This document shows, in pieces, positions 16,226 through 26,971 of a DNA stretch of 51,509 nucleotides. Under the pieces are notes generated by a model, which had not been told where the DNA came from, ran no database searches, and saw only the letters and a program-made list of their open reading frames with translations. The translations under genes were made by a program, and so were the position numbers. Source of the DNA: Streptomyces zinciresistens K42 (GTDB lineage Bacteria > Actinomycetota > Actinomycetes > Streptomycetales > Streptomycetaceae); contig NZ_AGBF01000034.1 of NCBI RefSeq assembly GCF_000225525.1, positions 1-51,509 of the forward strand, written 5' to 3'. Each line of letters begins with the position of its first letter. The stretch's first letter is position 1.

Positions 16226-17070
16226 CCACCGACCTGTCGTGGATGCTCGACGACATCGTGACCAACGTGCCCAAGGCACGGCACGCTGTCCTGCTTTCCG
16301 CTGACGGCATCTCGCGGGGGGCAACAGAGGGTCTCGTCGACGATGACCTGAGGACCATTTCGGCCGCCATGGCGGGCATGCAGGCACTCAGCCGCGCCGC
16401 GGCCCGCTTCATCGAACCGGTGCAGGACCCGCAGTGGCGGCAGACGATCATCGAGTTCTCCCAGGGCTGGATCTTCCTGATCGGGGCGGGACAGGGGGCC
16501 TACCTGGCCGCGGCGGCGGATCTCGACGTCGACATGGACCAGATCTCCTTCCGGATGCACCGGCTCGTCGCCCGGCTGGGCAACAACCTGGCCACCCCGC
16601 CGCGGGTCGAGACCGACGAGCTGTCCCAGCGGGGGAGCGGTGCGGCGGGGGCGGCGGGCTCGGGCGGCCGGGCCGGGACGGTGCTCGCCGACCTGGACGA
16701 GGTCACCTCCACGGTCCACGGCGCACGGCACGCCGTGCTGCTGGGAGCGGAGGGGCTGCCCCTGGGAGCGACGACGGGGATCAACCGCGATCTCGTCGAC
16801 ACCATCTCCGCCGCCATGATGGGCATTCACGCCTACAGCCGCGTGACGTCACAGTTCGCGGGCGTGCACGACGCGGCCGGATGGCGGCAGACGGTCATCG
16901 AGTTCGAGCACGGCTGGATCTTCCTGATCGCGGGAAACCACGGCCGGCTGCTTGCCGCGGCCGCCGAACACGACACCGACATCGAGGAGTTCACCACGCG
17001 ACTGGGCGAGGTGGTGCCCCGCCTGAGCGAGGAGCGGATTCCGAGGCAGGAGGCGCACAGCGATGTCTGA
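16222..17070 (+). CDS. cvnB: Conservon protein CvnB with tandem duplicated roadblock/LC7 domains
   Basis: 282 aa, about twice the usual CvnB length of roughly 140. Two complete roadblock/LC7 domains are visible: residues 5-125 (ARHAVLLSADGISRGAT, then TISAAMAGMQALSRAAARF and FSQGWIFLIGAG) and 155-275 (ARHAVLLGAEGLPLGAT, then TISAAMMGIHAYSRVTSQF and FEHGWIFLIAGN). A Gly/Ala/Ser-rich linker joins them. Roadblock proteins act as homodimers that contact small GTPases such as MglA or CvnD; this one could form an intramolecular pseudodimer. It overlaps cvnA by 4 bp and cvnC by 8 bp. Confidence 0.92.
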   Translation: MTTDLSWMLDDIVTNVPKARHAVLLSADGISRGATEGLVDDDLRTISAAMAGMQALSRAAARFIEPVQDPQWRQTIIEFSQGWIFLIGAGQGAYLAAAADLDVDMDQISFRMHRLVARLGNNLATPPRVETDELSQRGSGAAGAAGSGGRAGTVLADLDEVTSTVHGARHAVLLGAEGLPLGATTGINRDLVDTISAAMMGIHAYSRVTSQFAGVHDAAGWRQTVIEFEHGWIFLIAGNHGRLLAAAAEHDTDIEEFTTRLGEVVPRLSEERIPRQEAHSDV

Positions 17071-17449
17071 CGCACACGACCGGGAACCGGAAGTGGAACT
17101 GACGTCCGCGTTAGTCCCGTTCTTCGTGATCACCAACGGCCGTGCCCTGCCCCCGGACCGGCAGTACGAGCACACCGCCCTGGTGACCGCGCACAGGGAC
17201 CCCGAAGCCGCGGCGCGCACGCTCGCTCCCGAGGAGCAGGCGATCATGGAGCTGGTCGCCAACCGCATGCTGGCCGTGGCCGAGATCGCCGGTCGCACGC
17301 ACCTGCCGCTGGGCATCGTGCGCATCCTCCTCTCCCAGCTGGAGGAGAGCGGTCTCGTCCTCGTCAGAAAGCCCGCGCCGCGGGCCGACAGCAAAGACAG
17401 AGACCTGCTCACTGCCGTCCTCAAGGGCCTGAAGAACATCGGAGCATAA
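17063..17449 (+). CDS. cvnC: Conservon protein CvnC, DUF742 family
   Basis: 128 aa with the DUF742 pattern: a short N-terminus, ALVPFFVITNGRALP, then a winged-helix-like C-terminal part (EEQAIMELVANRMLAVAEIA, HLPLGIVRILLSQLEESGLV). DUF742 proteins resemble MarR-type wHTH folds but act in the conservon complex. Codon 17 is TTA (17111-17113), the rare leucine codon read by the bldA tRNA, so expression of this and probably all downstream conservon genes may be tied to development. The next gene starts 3 bp after its stop. Confidence 0.9.
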   Translation: MSDAHDREPEVELTSALVPFFVITNGRALPPDRQYEHTALVTAHRDPEAAARTLAPEEQAIMELVANRMLAVAEIAGRTHLPLGIVRILLSQLEESGLVLVRKPAPRADSKDRDLLTAVLKGLKNIGA

Positions 17450-17452
17450 CCC

Positions 17453-18013
17453 GTGTACTTGGATGCAGACGACGTGCGCTCTGTGAAAGTCCTCGTCGTA
17501 GGGCCCTTCGGCGTCGGAAAGACCACCTACATCGGCAACATCTCCGAGATCGAGCCCCTCCAGACCGAGGAGGAGATCACCGAAGCCAGCGTGGGCTACG
17601 ACGACCTGTCGCGCACGCCGGAGAAGACGACCACCACCGTCGCGATGGACTTCGGCCGGCTCACCCTCAGCGAGGAGTTGGTCCTCTACATCTTCGGAAC
17701 GCCCGGCCAGGAGCGCTTCAAGGAGATGTGGGAGGAACTCTCCAAGGGAGCGCTCGGCGCGCTCCTCATCGTCGACCCCCAGCGGCTGGACGAGTCCTTC
17801 CCCGTCCTGGACCTGGTCGAGCGATTCGGCCTGACCTACGCCGTCGGCGTGAACCACTTCGAGGGCGCCACCACCTACCCCCTGGACGAAGTCCGCGAGG
17901 CGTTGAACCTGCACCCGGACACCCCCGTCGTGCCCTGCGACGTCCGCGACCAGAACTCCGCCGTCCAGGCGCTCATCGCCCTCGTGCAGCACCTCATGTC
18001 CCTGCTCGACTAG
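17453..18013 (+). CDS. cvnD: Conservon protein CvnD, small Ras-like GTPase
   Basis: 186 aa from GTG 17453. Walker A/G1 is GPFGVGKTT (residues 17-25). The G3 region reads IFGTPGQERFKEMW, so the usual Asp of DxxG is absent, and G4 reads VNHFEG in place of NKxD; both are normal deviations in CvnD proteins and are also seen in MglA-like enzymes. It binds and hydrolyses GTP and is the switch component of the conservon, with the roadblock protein as likely partner. It is encoded directly between cvnC and the P450 gene. Confidence 0.93.
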   Translation: MYLDADDVRSVKVLVVGPFGVGKTTYIGNISEIEPLQTEEEITEASVGYDDLSRTPEKTTTTVAMDFGRLTLSEELVLYIFGTPGQERFKEMWEELSKGALGALLIVDPQRLDESFPVLDLVERFGLTYAVGVNHFEGATTYPLDEVREALNLHPDTPVVPCDVRDQNSAVQALIALVQHLMSLLD

Positions 18014-18024
18014 GAGCCCCCGCC

Positions 18025-19392
18025 ATGCAACCACCACATGACATGCACGGCATACCGGCCGGATGCCCCGCGCATGGCAACACCCCCATGTACGGACCCC
18101 AGTTCGCCGCCGACCCCGAGGCGACCTACACCTACCTGCGCTCCCTCGGCCCGAGCGCCCCCGTCGACGTCGCGCCCTCCGTGCAGGTCGAACTGGTCAC
18201 CAGCTACGACGCCGCGCTCTACATCCTGCAGAACCCGGCGTCCTTCGTGCGCGACTCGCGCCGCTGGAACGCCCTGAACGAGGGCCGCGTCCCCGCGGAC
18301 AGCCCGGCCGTGCCGATGATGGGCTACCGGCCCAACGCCCTCTTCAGCGACGGTGCGGCGCACGCCCGGCTGCGCCAGGCCGTCGTCGACAGTCTCGCCA
18401 CCATCGACGAGCTCCAACTGCGCCGCAAGGTCCAGCAGTCGGCGGACTACCTCATCAGCCAGTTCAGCAGCGAGCCGTTCGGCCAGGCCGAACTCATGGC
18501 CTCCTACGCCATGCCGCTGCCGCTGCTCGTCTTCAGCGACCTCTTCGGCTGCCCGCCCGAACTCGGTGACCGGGTCATCGCCGGCATCAGCGGCATCTTC
18601 CAGGGTGCGGCCGGTGCCGACGAGGTGCTGGGGACGGCGCTCTCCGAACTCATCGCCCTCAAGCACCGCCAGCCCGGCGACGACCTGACGACGAAGCTGA
18701 TGCAGCACCCCGCGCGGCTCACCGACGAGGAAGTGCTCCACCAGCTCGTCACGCTGCTCTCCGGCGGCACCGCCCCCCTGGCCGCCGCCGTGGCCACCAG
18801 CGCCGCGCTCTACCTGGGCGAGGACGCCCAGGCCGCGCTGCCGGTCGAGGACGCCATCGCCCAGACCCTGTGGAACTTCGCGCCCATCGCCAACTACGCG
18901 GGCCACTACCCGGTCCACGACGTCCAGTTGGGTGCCAGGGTCCTCAAGGCGGGCGACCCCGTCCTGATCTCCTTCGCCGCCGCCAACACCGACCCCAAGC
19001 TGGCCCAGCACCGCGAACAGCTCAGCGCCAAGGCCCACTTGGCGTTCGGCGCCGGACCGCACGCGTGCCCCGCCAAGGACCCCGCCTTCATGATCGCGGT
19101 GAGCGCCGTCGAGTCCCTCCTGACCGGGCTGCCCGATCTGGAGATGCGCGTGCCGTTCAAGGACCTCCAGTGGGGCGAGGGGCCGTGGAGCCGCTCCCTG
19201 GCCTCCCTGCCGGTCCGGTTCACCCCCCGCGCGGCCACGCCCGCCCCGTCGGAGAGCGCCCGCCCGGCCGCGGGCCAGCAGACCGCGACGGCCGCCCCGC
19301 ACGCCGTGCACGCGCAGCAGCACGCGCCCCAGCCGGCGGCACAGCCCCGCGGCATGTTCTCGCGCTTCCGCGCCTGGCTCGGAGGCGAGTGA
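18025..19392 (+). CDS. cvnE: Conservon-linked cytochrome P450, CYP157-like, lacking the EXXR motif
   Basis: 455 aa from ATG 18025, 11 bp after cvnD. The haem-binding segment FGAGPHACPAKDPA has the axial cysteine at 348. Where other P450s have the K-helix EXXR, this protein has QTLW (residues 280-283, in EDAIAQTLWNF); loss of EXXR is the known hallmark of CYP157 proteins. The N-terminus is extended (MQPPHDMHGIPAGCPAHGN) and the last 50 residues are a Pro/Ala/Gln-rich tail ending FSRFRAWLGGE. It probably works with the canonical P450 that follows; catalytic competence and substrate are uncertain. Confidence 0.9.
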   Translation: MQPPHDMHGIPAGCPAHGNTPMYGPQFAADPEATYTYLRSLGPSAPVDVAPSVQVELVTSYDAALYILQNPASFVRDSRRWNALNEGRVPADSPAVPMMGYRPNALFSDGAAHARLRQAVVDSLATIDELQLRRKVQQSADYLISQFSSEPFGQAELMASYAMPLPLLVFSDLFGCPPELGDRVIAGISGIFQGAAGADEVLGTALSELIALKHRQPGDDLTTKLMQHPARLTDEEVLHQLVTLLSGGTAPLAAAVATSAALYLGEDAQAALPVEDAIAQTLWNFAPIANYAGHYPVHDVQLGARVLKAGDPVLISFAAANTDPKLAQHREQLSAKAHLAFGAGPHACPAKDPAFMIAVSAVESLLTGLPDLEMRVPFKDLQWGEGPWSRSLASLPVRFTPRAATPAPSESARPAAGQQTATAAPHAVHAQQHAPQPAAQPRGMFSRFRAWLGGE

Positions 19393-19485
19393 CGAAGGTT
19401 ACCCTCACCTGAACTGCACAAGTGGATGCTTCAATGACCACTTGGGTACGTATGGCGGCTGATCACTCAGGAAGGAGCCGCCATC

Positions 19486-20736
19486 GTGGTGGTGGAAGCA
19501 CGCACTTCGTTCGACCGTCGTTCCGCCGTAAGCCTCTTCGCCCGTCTCCGGACGGCGGAGGGGCAGGCCGATCCCTTTCCCTTCTACGCACAGCTGCGGG
19601 CCATGGGCCCGGTCGTCGCCGCCCCCTGGGGCGGGTTACTGATCACCGGTTTCGATACGTGTGACCGAATACTGCGCTCGCGCGAATGGCTCGAACCGGA
19701 CCAGCGCTGGCGAGCCAAGCAGGGCCCGCGCACCCGCTGGAACGCCCCCTCCTCGCAGGAGATGAGCAACACCCTGCCGGCCCTCAACGCCCCGGACCAC
19801 ACCCGAATACGCAGGGCGGCCGGCACGTTCGGCCGCGCGGCACTGGAGCGCGTCGGCCGGACCGTCAGCCGCACCACGGACGAACTGCTCGACTCCCTGT
19901 GCGAGCAACTGCGCGAGGGGGAGGCCGACTTCGTGCCAACCGTGAGCGAGGAGCTGCCGGTCGCCGCGATCGGCGAGTGGCTCGGCCTGCCCACCGCGGA
20001 CCGCGTGCGGCTGCGCGAGCTGACCCACGAGCAGGTCTTCACCCAGGAACTGCTTCCCACAGCAAGCCAGTTGGCACGTTCCGACGCCGCCACCGCCGAG
20101 CTGCGGACCTACTTCATGGAACTGGTCCGCCAACGCCGCCGCCGGCCCGGCGACGATCCCGTCTCCTTGTGGATCCACACCTTCGACGCCCTCGAACCCG
20201 ATCAGGACGCGGCCGACCGGGCCGTCTATTTCCTCGCGCTGTTCGTGCTGCTGGCGGCACTGGAGACCACCTCCACCCTGTTGTCCACCATGGCGCTGCG
20301 GCTTCTGGAGCAGCCGCTGCACTGGGACCTGCTGAGCGCGGATCCCGCCCTGGTCCCCGCCTTCGTCGAGGAGACGCTCCGCCACGACCCGCCGACCCAC
20401 GTGATCAGCCGGGTGGCCGCCGCCGACACCGTCGTGGAAGGGGTCGAGGTCGCCAAGGACGCCATGGTCCACCTGATGGTCGGCGCGGCACACCGCGACC
20501 CGGCCCGCCACCCCGATCCCGACCGCTTCGACCCCGAGCGCGCCAAACCCGACCACCTCGCCTTCAGCAACGGCATCCACTACTGCCTCGGCGCCCCGCT
20601 CGCCCGGCTGGAAGCACAGACCCTCCTCCACCACATGGTCAGTCGCCTGCCCCGCCTCACCCTCGCGCGCCGCCCCTCCTGGGCGCCGCGGGTGGCGTTC
20701 AGACGGCTGGAGAACCTGGATGTCGCCCTCGCATGA
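19486..20736 (+). CDS. Cytochrome P450, CYP154-like, canonical
   Basis: 416 aa from GTG 19486 with a GAAGGAG ribosome-binding site. K-helix EXXR is ETLR (E296 to R299), and the haem loop is FSNGIHYCLGAPLARLE with the cysteine at 367. The I-helix region reads LLAALETTSTLL, with ETT instead of the more usual (A/G)GxxT(T/S). Pairing of a CYP157-like and a CYP154-like gene next to a conservon is known from Streptomyces. Codon 51 is TTA (19636-19638), a second bldA-type codon in this operon. Its stop overlaps the next start (ATGA). Confidence 0.9.
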   Translation: MVVEARTSFDRRSAVSLFARLRTAEGQADPFPFYAQLRAMGPVVAAPWGGLLITGFDTCDRILRSREWLEPDQRWRAKQGPRTRWNAPSSQEMSNTLPALNAPDHTRIRRAAGTFGRAALERVGRTVSRTTDELLDSLCEQLREGEADFVPTVSEELPVAAIGEWLGLPTADRVRLRELTHEQVFTQELLPTASQLARSDAATAELRTYFMELVRQRRRRPGDDPVSLWIHTFDALEPDQDAADRAVYFLALFVLLAALETTSTLLSTMALRLLEQPLHWDLLSADPALVPAFVEETLRHDPPTHVISRVAAADTVVEGVEVAKDAMVHLMVGAAHRDPARHPDPDRFDPERAKPDHLAFSNGIHYCLGAPLARLEAQTLLHHMVSRLPRLTLARRPSWAPRVAFRRLENLDVALA

Positions 20737-21521
20737 CGCAGACCACAGCTCCCTTCAACTCCCGTGCCCACAAAGCCGTCTCCGTAGAACACGACGGCCC
20801 GGTGCTGCGCGTCCGCCTCAACCCCGCGCAGGCGGACGACACCCTCGACTCAGCCGCCCTCGACGCACTCATCGCCGTCCTCGACGACCTCCACGAGCGC
20901 CCCGACGTCCGCGTCCTGGTCCTGTCCTCCCTGGGCGAGGACTTCTGCCTGGGCGCCGACCGCCGGGAGTTCGCCTCGGCCCTGGCCGCGGACCCCAGCG
21001 GCGCGGCCCTGCGCCGCATCGCAGACAAGGCCCACCGGCTCTGCCAGAGCCTGGAGACCACCCACGCCGTCACGATCGCCCGCCTGCACGGCAAGGTGAT
21101 CGGCGCCGGTCTCGCGCTCGCCTCCTACTGCGACCTGCGCGTCGCCGCGGACACGAGCCGGTTCCGGATGCCCGAGGTCGGCCTCGGCCTGCCACCGGCC
21201 TGGGGCGGCGCCATGGGCCGTCTCGTCGCCGAGGCCGGCGCGGCTCGCATCCGTGAACTCATGCTCACCTGCGAGCTGTTCGACGCCGCCGCCGCGGTGC
21301 GCCTCGGCATCCTGCACAAGTCGGTGCCGTACGGGGAACTGGACCGGGCGGTCGCCGCCTGGGTCGGGCCGCTCGTCCGGCGCCGGCCCGAGGCCCTCGT
21401 CCTGACCAAGCGCATGCTGGCCGGGTACGCGCGCGCCGACCGCACCGCCGACATGTCCCTGCTCGACTCCCACCTGCTCGCCGCGCAGCTCGCCGTGCCC
21501 CCCGGCCCGGAACCACGCTAG
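20733..21521 (+). CDS. Enoyl-CoA hydratase/isomerase family protein
   Basis: 262 aa with the crotonase fold: oxyanion-hole segments DFCLGADRREF and HGKVIGAGLALASYCDLRVA (about residues 107-128), and FRMPEVGLGLPPAWGG containing the conserved PEVGLG. Typical activity is hydration or isomerisation of an acyl-CoA double bond. The ATG at 20733 overlaps the P450 stop by 4 bp, indicating translational coupling and a shared pathway or substrate with the conservon P450s. The stop codon abuts the inverted-repeat element at 21521-21623. Confidence 0.88.
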   Translation: MTQTTAPFNSRAHKAVSVEHDGPVLRVRLNPAQADDTLDSAALDALIAVLDDLHERPDVRVLVLSSLGEDFCLGADRREFASALAADPSGAALRRIADKAHRLCQSLETTHAVTIARLHGKVIGAGLALASYCDLRVAADTSRFRMPEVGLGLPPAWGGAMGRLVAEAGAARIRELMLTCELFDAAAAVRLGILHKSVPYGELDRAVAAWVGPLVRRRPEALVLTKRMLAGYARADRTADMSLLDSHLLAAQLAVPPGPEPR

Positions 21522-21623
21522 GGCGGGTTTCGAAAGTCCCGCCCGCCCTGCGGTGCCCGGCACGCACCAGACGCCGCCGGGCCCGCTCTGCGGGCGGGAC
21601 GACGCTCCTTTCGAAACGCGCCC
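21521..21623. repeat. 103-bp inverted-repeat element after the conservon
   Basis: GGGCGGGTTTCGAAAG (21521-21536) and its near-perfect inverse (21608-21623, one mismatch) flank the region, and TCCCGCCCGC (21537-21546) pairs with 21590-21599. It can fold as one long interrupted hairpin. It could be the operon terminator or a small non-autonomous (MITE-like) element; no clear target duplication is visible. Confidence 0.55.
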
Positions 21624-21687
21624 CAGGAGGAGCCCCCGGCCCGCTTCTACGGCCCGAGCCGGGAACCGTCCGCCGTCACCTACGACC

Positions 21688-21714
21688 GGCCCGCCGCCCC
21701 TGGGGCGGCGGGCC
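21688..21714 (+). terminator. Strong GC hairpin
   Basis: GGCCCGCCGCCCC and GGGGCGGCGGGCC are perfect 13-nt inverse copies around a single T, downstream of the enoyl-CoA hydratase gene. It is a plausible factor-independent terminator of the Streptomyces type, which lack U tracts. Confidence 0.5.
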
Positions 21715-22122
21715 CGCGTGTTCCGGGCCGCGGGCCCCGCGGTCACGGCCCCGGCACCGGGCGTCGTCCGCCGTGCGGGACGTTCGGCCCGTGGAACGCG
21801 TGGTGGGGGCAAAACCCGGACTGCCGGGGTCGGTGCGGCGGGGACGTGAGGCGGTGGGCCCGAGGCGGCGGGTCTTGAGCCGGTGGCCGACCGCTGCCGC
21901 GAGAGCGCCCTCCGCTGGTCCGGTGCGGCCGGTCTGCCTCGCTGCGCGGGCCCGCGTCACACGGATGATCGATCACTGTGGCCCCCTCGGCCGAACCGAC
22001 GGGCCCGTCGAGTGGGTGGGTCGCGCGTCCCGGGGTAGAACGGGAGATGGCCTCCGCGCGTGCGGAGAGCTGGGCAGGACGGACAAGGGCTGCCCTCCGG
22101 CATGAACGAAGGATCGACCAGT
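21715..22122. other. Intergenic region before the cold-shock gene
   Basis: I see no supportable gene. The region probably contains the cold-shock gene promoter and a long 5' leader, as is usual for csp genes, but I could not assign promoter boxes. Confidence 0.45.
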
Positions 22123-22326
22123 ATGGCCAGCGGTACCGTGAAGTGGTTCAACGCCGAAAAGGGCTTCGGCTTCATCGAGCAGGACGGCGGAGGACCCGAC
22201 GTCTTCGCGCACTACTCCGAGATCCAGGGCAGCGGTTTCCGCGAGCTCACGGAGGGCGAGCACGTGTCCTTCGACATCGGCCAGGGCCAGAAGGGTCCGC
22301 AGGCGCAGAACATCGTCCGCCGCTGA
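22123..22326 (+). CDS. Cold-shock domain protein (CspA family)
   Basis: 67 aa, the standard length. The RNA-binding motifs RNP1 (KGFGFIEQ) and RNP2 (DVFAHYSEI) are present, and the start is [17 protein letters not shown]. It binds single-stranded RNA and DNA and acts as an RNA chaperone. ATG 22123 follows GAAGGAT with 8-nt spacing. The gene is monocistronic with a perfect hairpin terminator just downstream. Confidence 0.95.
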   Translation: MASGTVKWFNAEKGFGFIEQDGGGPDVFAHYSEIQGSGFRELTEGEHVSFDIGQGQKGPQAQNIVRR

Positions 22327-22352
22327 CCGGACGCGCACACGAGCACGTGAAA

Positions 22353-22382
22353 GGGGCTGCCGCACGAGCGTGCGGCAGCCCC
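22353..22382 (+). terminator. Terminator of the cold-shock gene
   Basis: A perfect 13-bp stem (GGGGCTGCCGCAC with its complement) around a GAGC loop begins 27 bp after the stop codon. Confidence 0.8.
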
Positions 22383-22537
22383 TCGCCGTTTCCGCGTGCG
22401 GCCCGCCGCGGGGCCCCGCACCGCGTTAGGCGCACCGCGAGAGGGGTAGTCGGTGGGCCGGAGACAGGCTGGGAGACGCGCACGGCGCGGCGCGCGTGCG
22501 GCGCCACCCGGCGACGGCGCCTGCTGATCGGTGGACC

Positions 22538-23056
22538 ATGCGCACAGTCCAGGAGACGGTCGAGATCGCGGTCCCGGTGCGCACCGCGTACAACCAGTGG
22601 ACCCAGTTCACGGTCTTTCCCCGGTTCACGCGCACCGTGCGGCACGTGGACCAGGTCACACCCGCCCTCACCTCGTGGACCGTGGCCCTCGGCCCGCTGC
22701 GGACCGAGTTCCAGGCCGAGATCGCCGAGCAGGAGCCCGACGCGTACCTGGTCTGGCGCAGCCTCGGCGCGAGCCCGGCCCACCGGGGCCGCGTGACGTT
22801 CGAGCCCACGGCCGACGGCGGTACGGCGGTCACCGTACGGATGGACCTCGCGCCGGCCGGCCGCGCCGGGCTCCTGGCGGCCGTTCCGGCGCTGCCCGGC
22901 CGGGTGGTGCGCGGGGAGCTGCTGCGCTTCAAGCGGTACATCGAGGGGCTCGGGGCGGAGAGCGGCGCCTGGCGGGGCACCATCCGCGGCGGCCGGCCGA
23001 AGCGCCCCGAGCCGGAACGGCACGAGAGCGGGGTGCCGCACTGGCCCGTCGGGTGA
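22538..23056 (+). CDS. SRPBCC family protein (polyketide cyclase/dehydrase-like)
   Basis: 172 aa. MRTVQETVEIAVPVRTAYNQ, then FTVFPRFTRTVRHVDQV and RRSLGASP-type strand patterns and RGRVTFEPTADGGTAVTV match the START/SRPBCC fold of the SCO-type 'cyclase/dehydrase' group. The C-terminal helix is ELLRFKRYIEGLG, followed by a charged tail. It probably binds a hydrophobic ligand. It lies 34 bp upstream of the molybdoenzyme gene in the same direction, so they may form a transcript. Confidence 0.85.
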   Translation: MRTVQETVEIAVPVRTAYNQWTQFTVFPRFTRTVRHVDQVTPALTSWTVALGPLRTEFQAEIAEQEPDAYLVWRSLGASPAHRGRVTFEPTADGGTAVTVRMDLAPAGRAGLLAAVPALPGRVVRGELLRFKRYIEGLGAESGAWRGTIRGGRPKRPEPERHESGVPHWPVG

Positions 23057-23090
23057 CCGTCCGCGAACCGCACGACCGAGAGGCGATCCG

Positions 23091-25406
<2,316 letters not shown>

Positions 25407-25591
25407 AGGGGACCCGTTGCGGCGGCTCTTCGGGAGGGGGCGGGGTCCCGCTCCGGTACCCGGCGGAAATCCGCTGGAATGCTCCGATAGTATGATCGCG
25501 CTAGCGTTGATCCTCTTCCGTCTCACCAGGGGACCGTGCCGTCGCAGGCGCCGGGTGGCGTGGTGGGGCGCCTGACACATCGGCCGGGCAG

Positions 25592-26971
25592 TTGACATCG
25601 ATTTCGTCGCGGGTGATCTCGCGAATACGGGGCACGCTCCCGCCCGCAGTGCGGCGCCGGCCGCGCACGGCGCTGTGGGTGACGGCGGTCGTGGCCGTTG
25701 TCGCCTTCCTCGCCGCCCTGGAGGTGACCGCGCGCCGCTCCGGCGTGTCCGGTCCGCTGACCAGCCAGGTCAAGGACCTGGTGTACGCCCCCAAACCCGG
25801 GCCGCTGTACGCCGGTCTGGCCCTGACGATGGTGGTGCTCACCTGGCGGCAGCGGTTCATCGCCGCCGGGACCGCGCTCGGCATCGACGCCGTGTTCGCG
25901 CTGACGCGCCTGGCGACCGGCGCGGGTCCGGAGGTGCGCGACGGGTACTTCTTCGGCAGTGGCGCCCTCTGGGTCATCCTCGGCTGCGCGGTGATCGCGT
26001 TCACCCGCCGCTCCGGCGAGGAACGCGCCCTGCTCCTCAAGGGAGTCGGGCTCGGGATGCTGCTGATGACCGGGCGCAAGGCCGGCGACACCTGGCTGCT
26101 CATCACGGCGAAGACCCGCCCCATGGTCGTCGACCCGTACGTGGCGACCGCCGACCAGGCGCTGGGCAACCCGCCCTGGCTGGCAGGCCGGCTCCTGGAG
26201 GCCAGCGGCCCCGTCGTCACCTGGATCATCGCGATCGTCTACGCCCAACTCGCCGTCGCCGCGGTCGTCGTCGCGCTCTACCAACTGCGCAACGTCGTGG
26301 TCGAGCGGCGGTTCCCGCGCCACCACCTGGTGCGGACCTTCCTGGTCATCGGCATGGTCGGACCGGCCTTCTACATGATCTTCCCGGTGGTCGGGCCCGT
26401 CTTCGCCTACGGACCCGGCGCCTCCGGCACCGGAGGCGTGGAATGGGCGCTGGCCAACCTGTGGCCCCACACAGCCCCGGCGATCAGCACGCCGTACTCG
26501 ATGCCCTACGACGGGATCACCCCGCGCAACGCCATGCCCAGCCTGCACACGGCGTGGGCCACCGTGATCTTCATCCACACCCGCCGGGCCTCCAGGTTCC
26601 TGCGCCACGCCGGTACGTTCTGGCTGATCGCCACGCTCGCCGCGACACTCGGCTTCGGATACCACTACGGCGTCGACCTCATCGCCGGAGTCGTCTTCGC
26701 GCTCACGCTGGAGGGAGCCGTGCGCGCGCAGGCCCGCGGCTGGGACCGGCGGGCAACCCGGCTGGTCGCCTACGGCACGGCGGTCTTCGCCGCGCTCCTG
26801 GTGAGCTACCGCTACCTGCCGATGGAGCTGGCGCTGCACCCGCGCGTCGCCGCCCCCCTGCTCCTCCTCGCGATGGTCTCGGTGATCTACGCCTACGTCG
26901 TGACCACCAGGTCCTGGGACGCGGGCACCAAGCCGGCGCTCCGTCCCGAACCGCAGCCCGAACCCGCCTGA
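25592..26971 (+). CDS. Phosphatase PAP2 family membrane protein
   Basis: 459 aa if TTG 25592 is used; a GTG at 25613 is an equally weak alternative start, and neither has a good ribosome-binding site. Several membrane segments are visible, for example ALWVTAVVAVVAFLAALEV, ALWVILGCAVIAF and ATLAATLGFGYH. The PAP2 motifs are in the C-terminal half: MPSLHTAWATVIF (SxxH-type second motif) and GYHYGVDLIAGVVF (GxHYxxD third motif). It resembles inositol phosphorylceramide synthase/AUR1-like PAP2 proteins and probably acts on a lipid phosphate at the outer face of the membrane. Confidence 0.82.
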   Translation: MTSISSRVISRIRGTLPPAVRRRPRTALWVTAVVAVVAFLAALEVTARRSGVSGPLTSQVKDLVYAPKPGPLYAGLALTMVVLTWRQRFIAAGTALGIDAVFALTRLATGAGPEVRDGYFFGSGALWVILGCAVIAFTRRSGEERALLLKGVGLGMLLMTGRKAGDTWLLITAKTRPMVVDPYVATADQALGNPPWLAGRLLEASGPVVTWIIAIVYAQLAVAAVVVALYQLRNVVVERRFPRHHLVRTFLVIGMVGPAFYMIFPVVGPVFAYGPGASGTGGVEWALANLWPHTAPAISTPYSMPYDGITPRNAMPSLHTAWATVIFIHTRRASRFLRHAGTFWLIATLAATLGFGYHYGVDLIAGVVFALTLEGAVRAQARGWDRRATRLVAYGTAVFAALLVSYRYLPMELALHPRVAAPLLLLAMVSVIYAYVVTTRSWDAGTKPALRPEPQPEPA

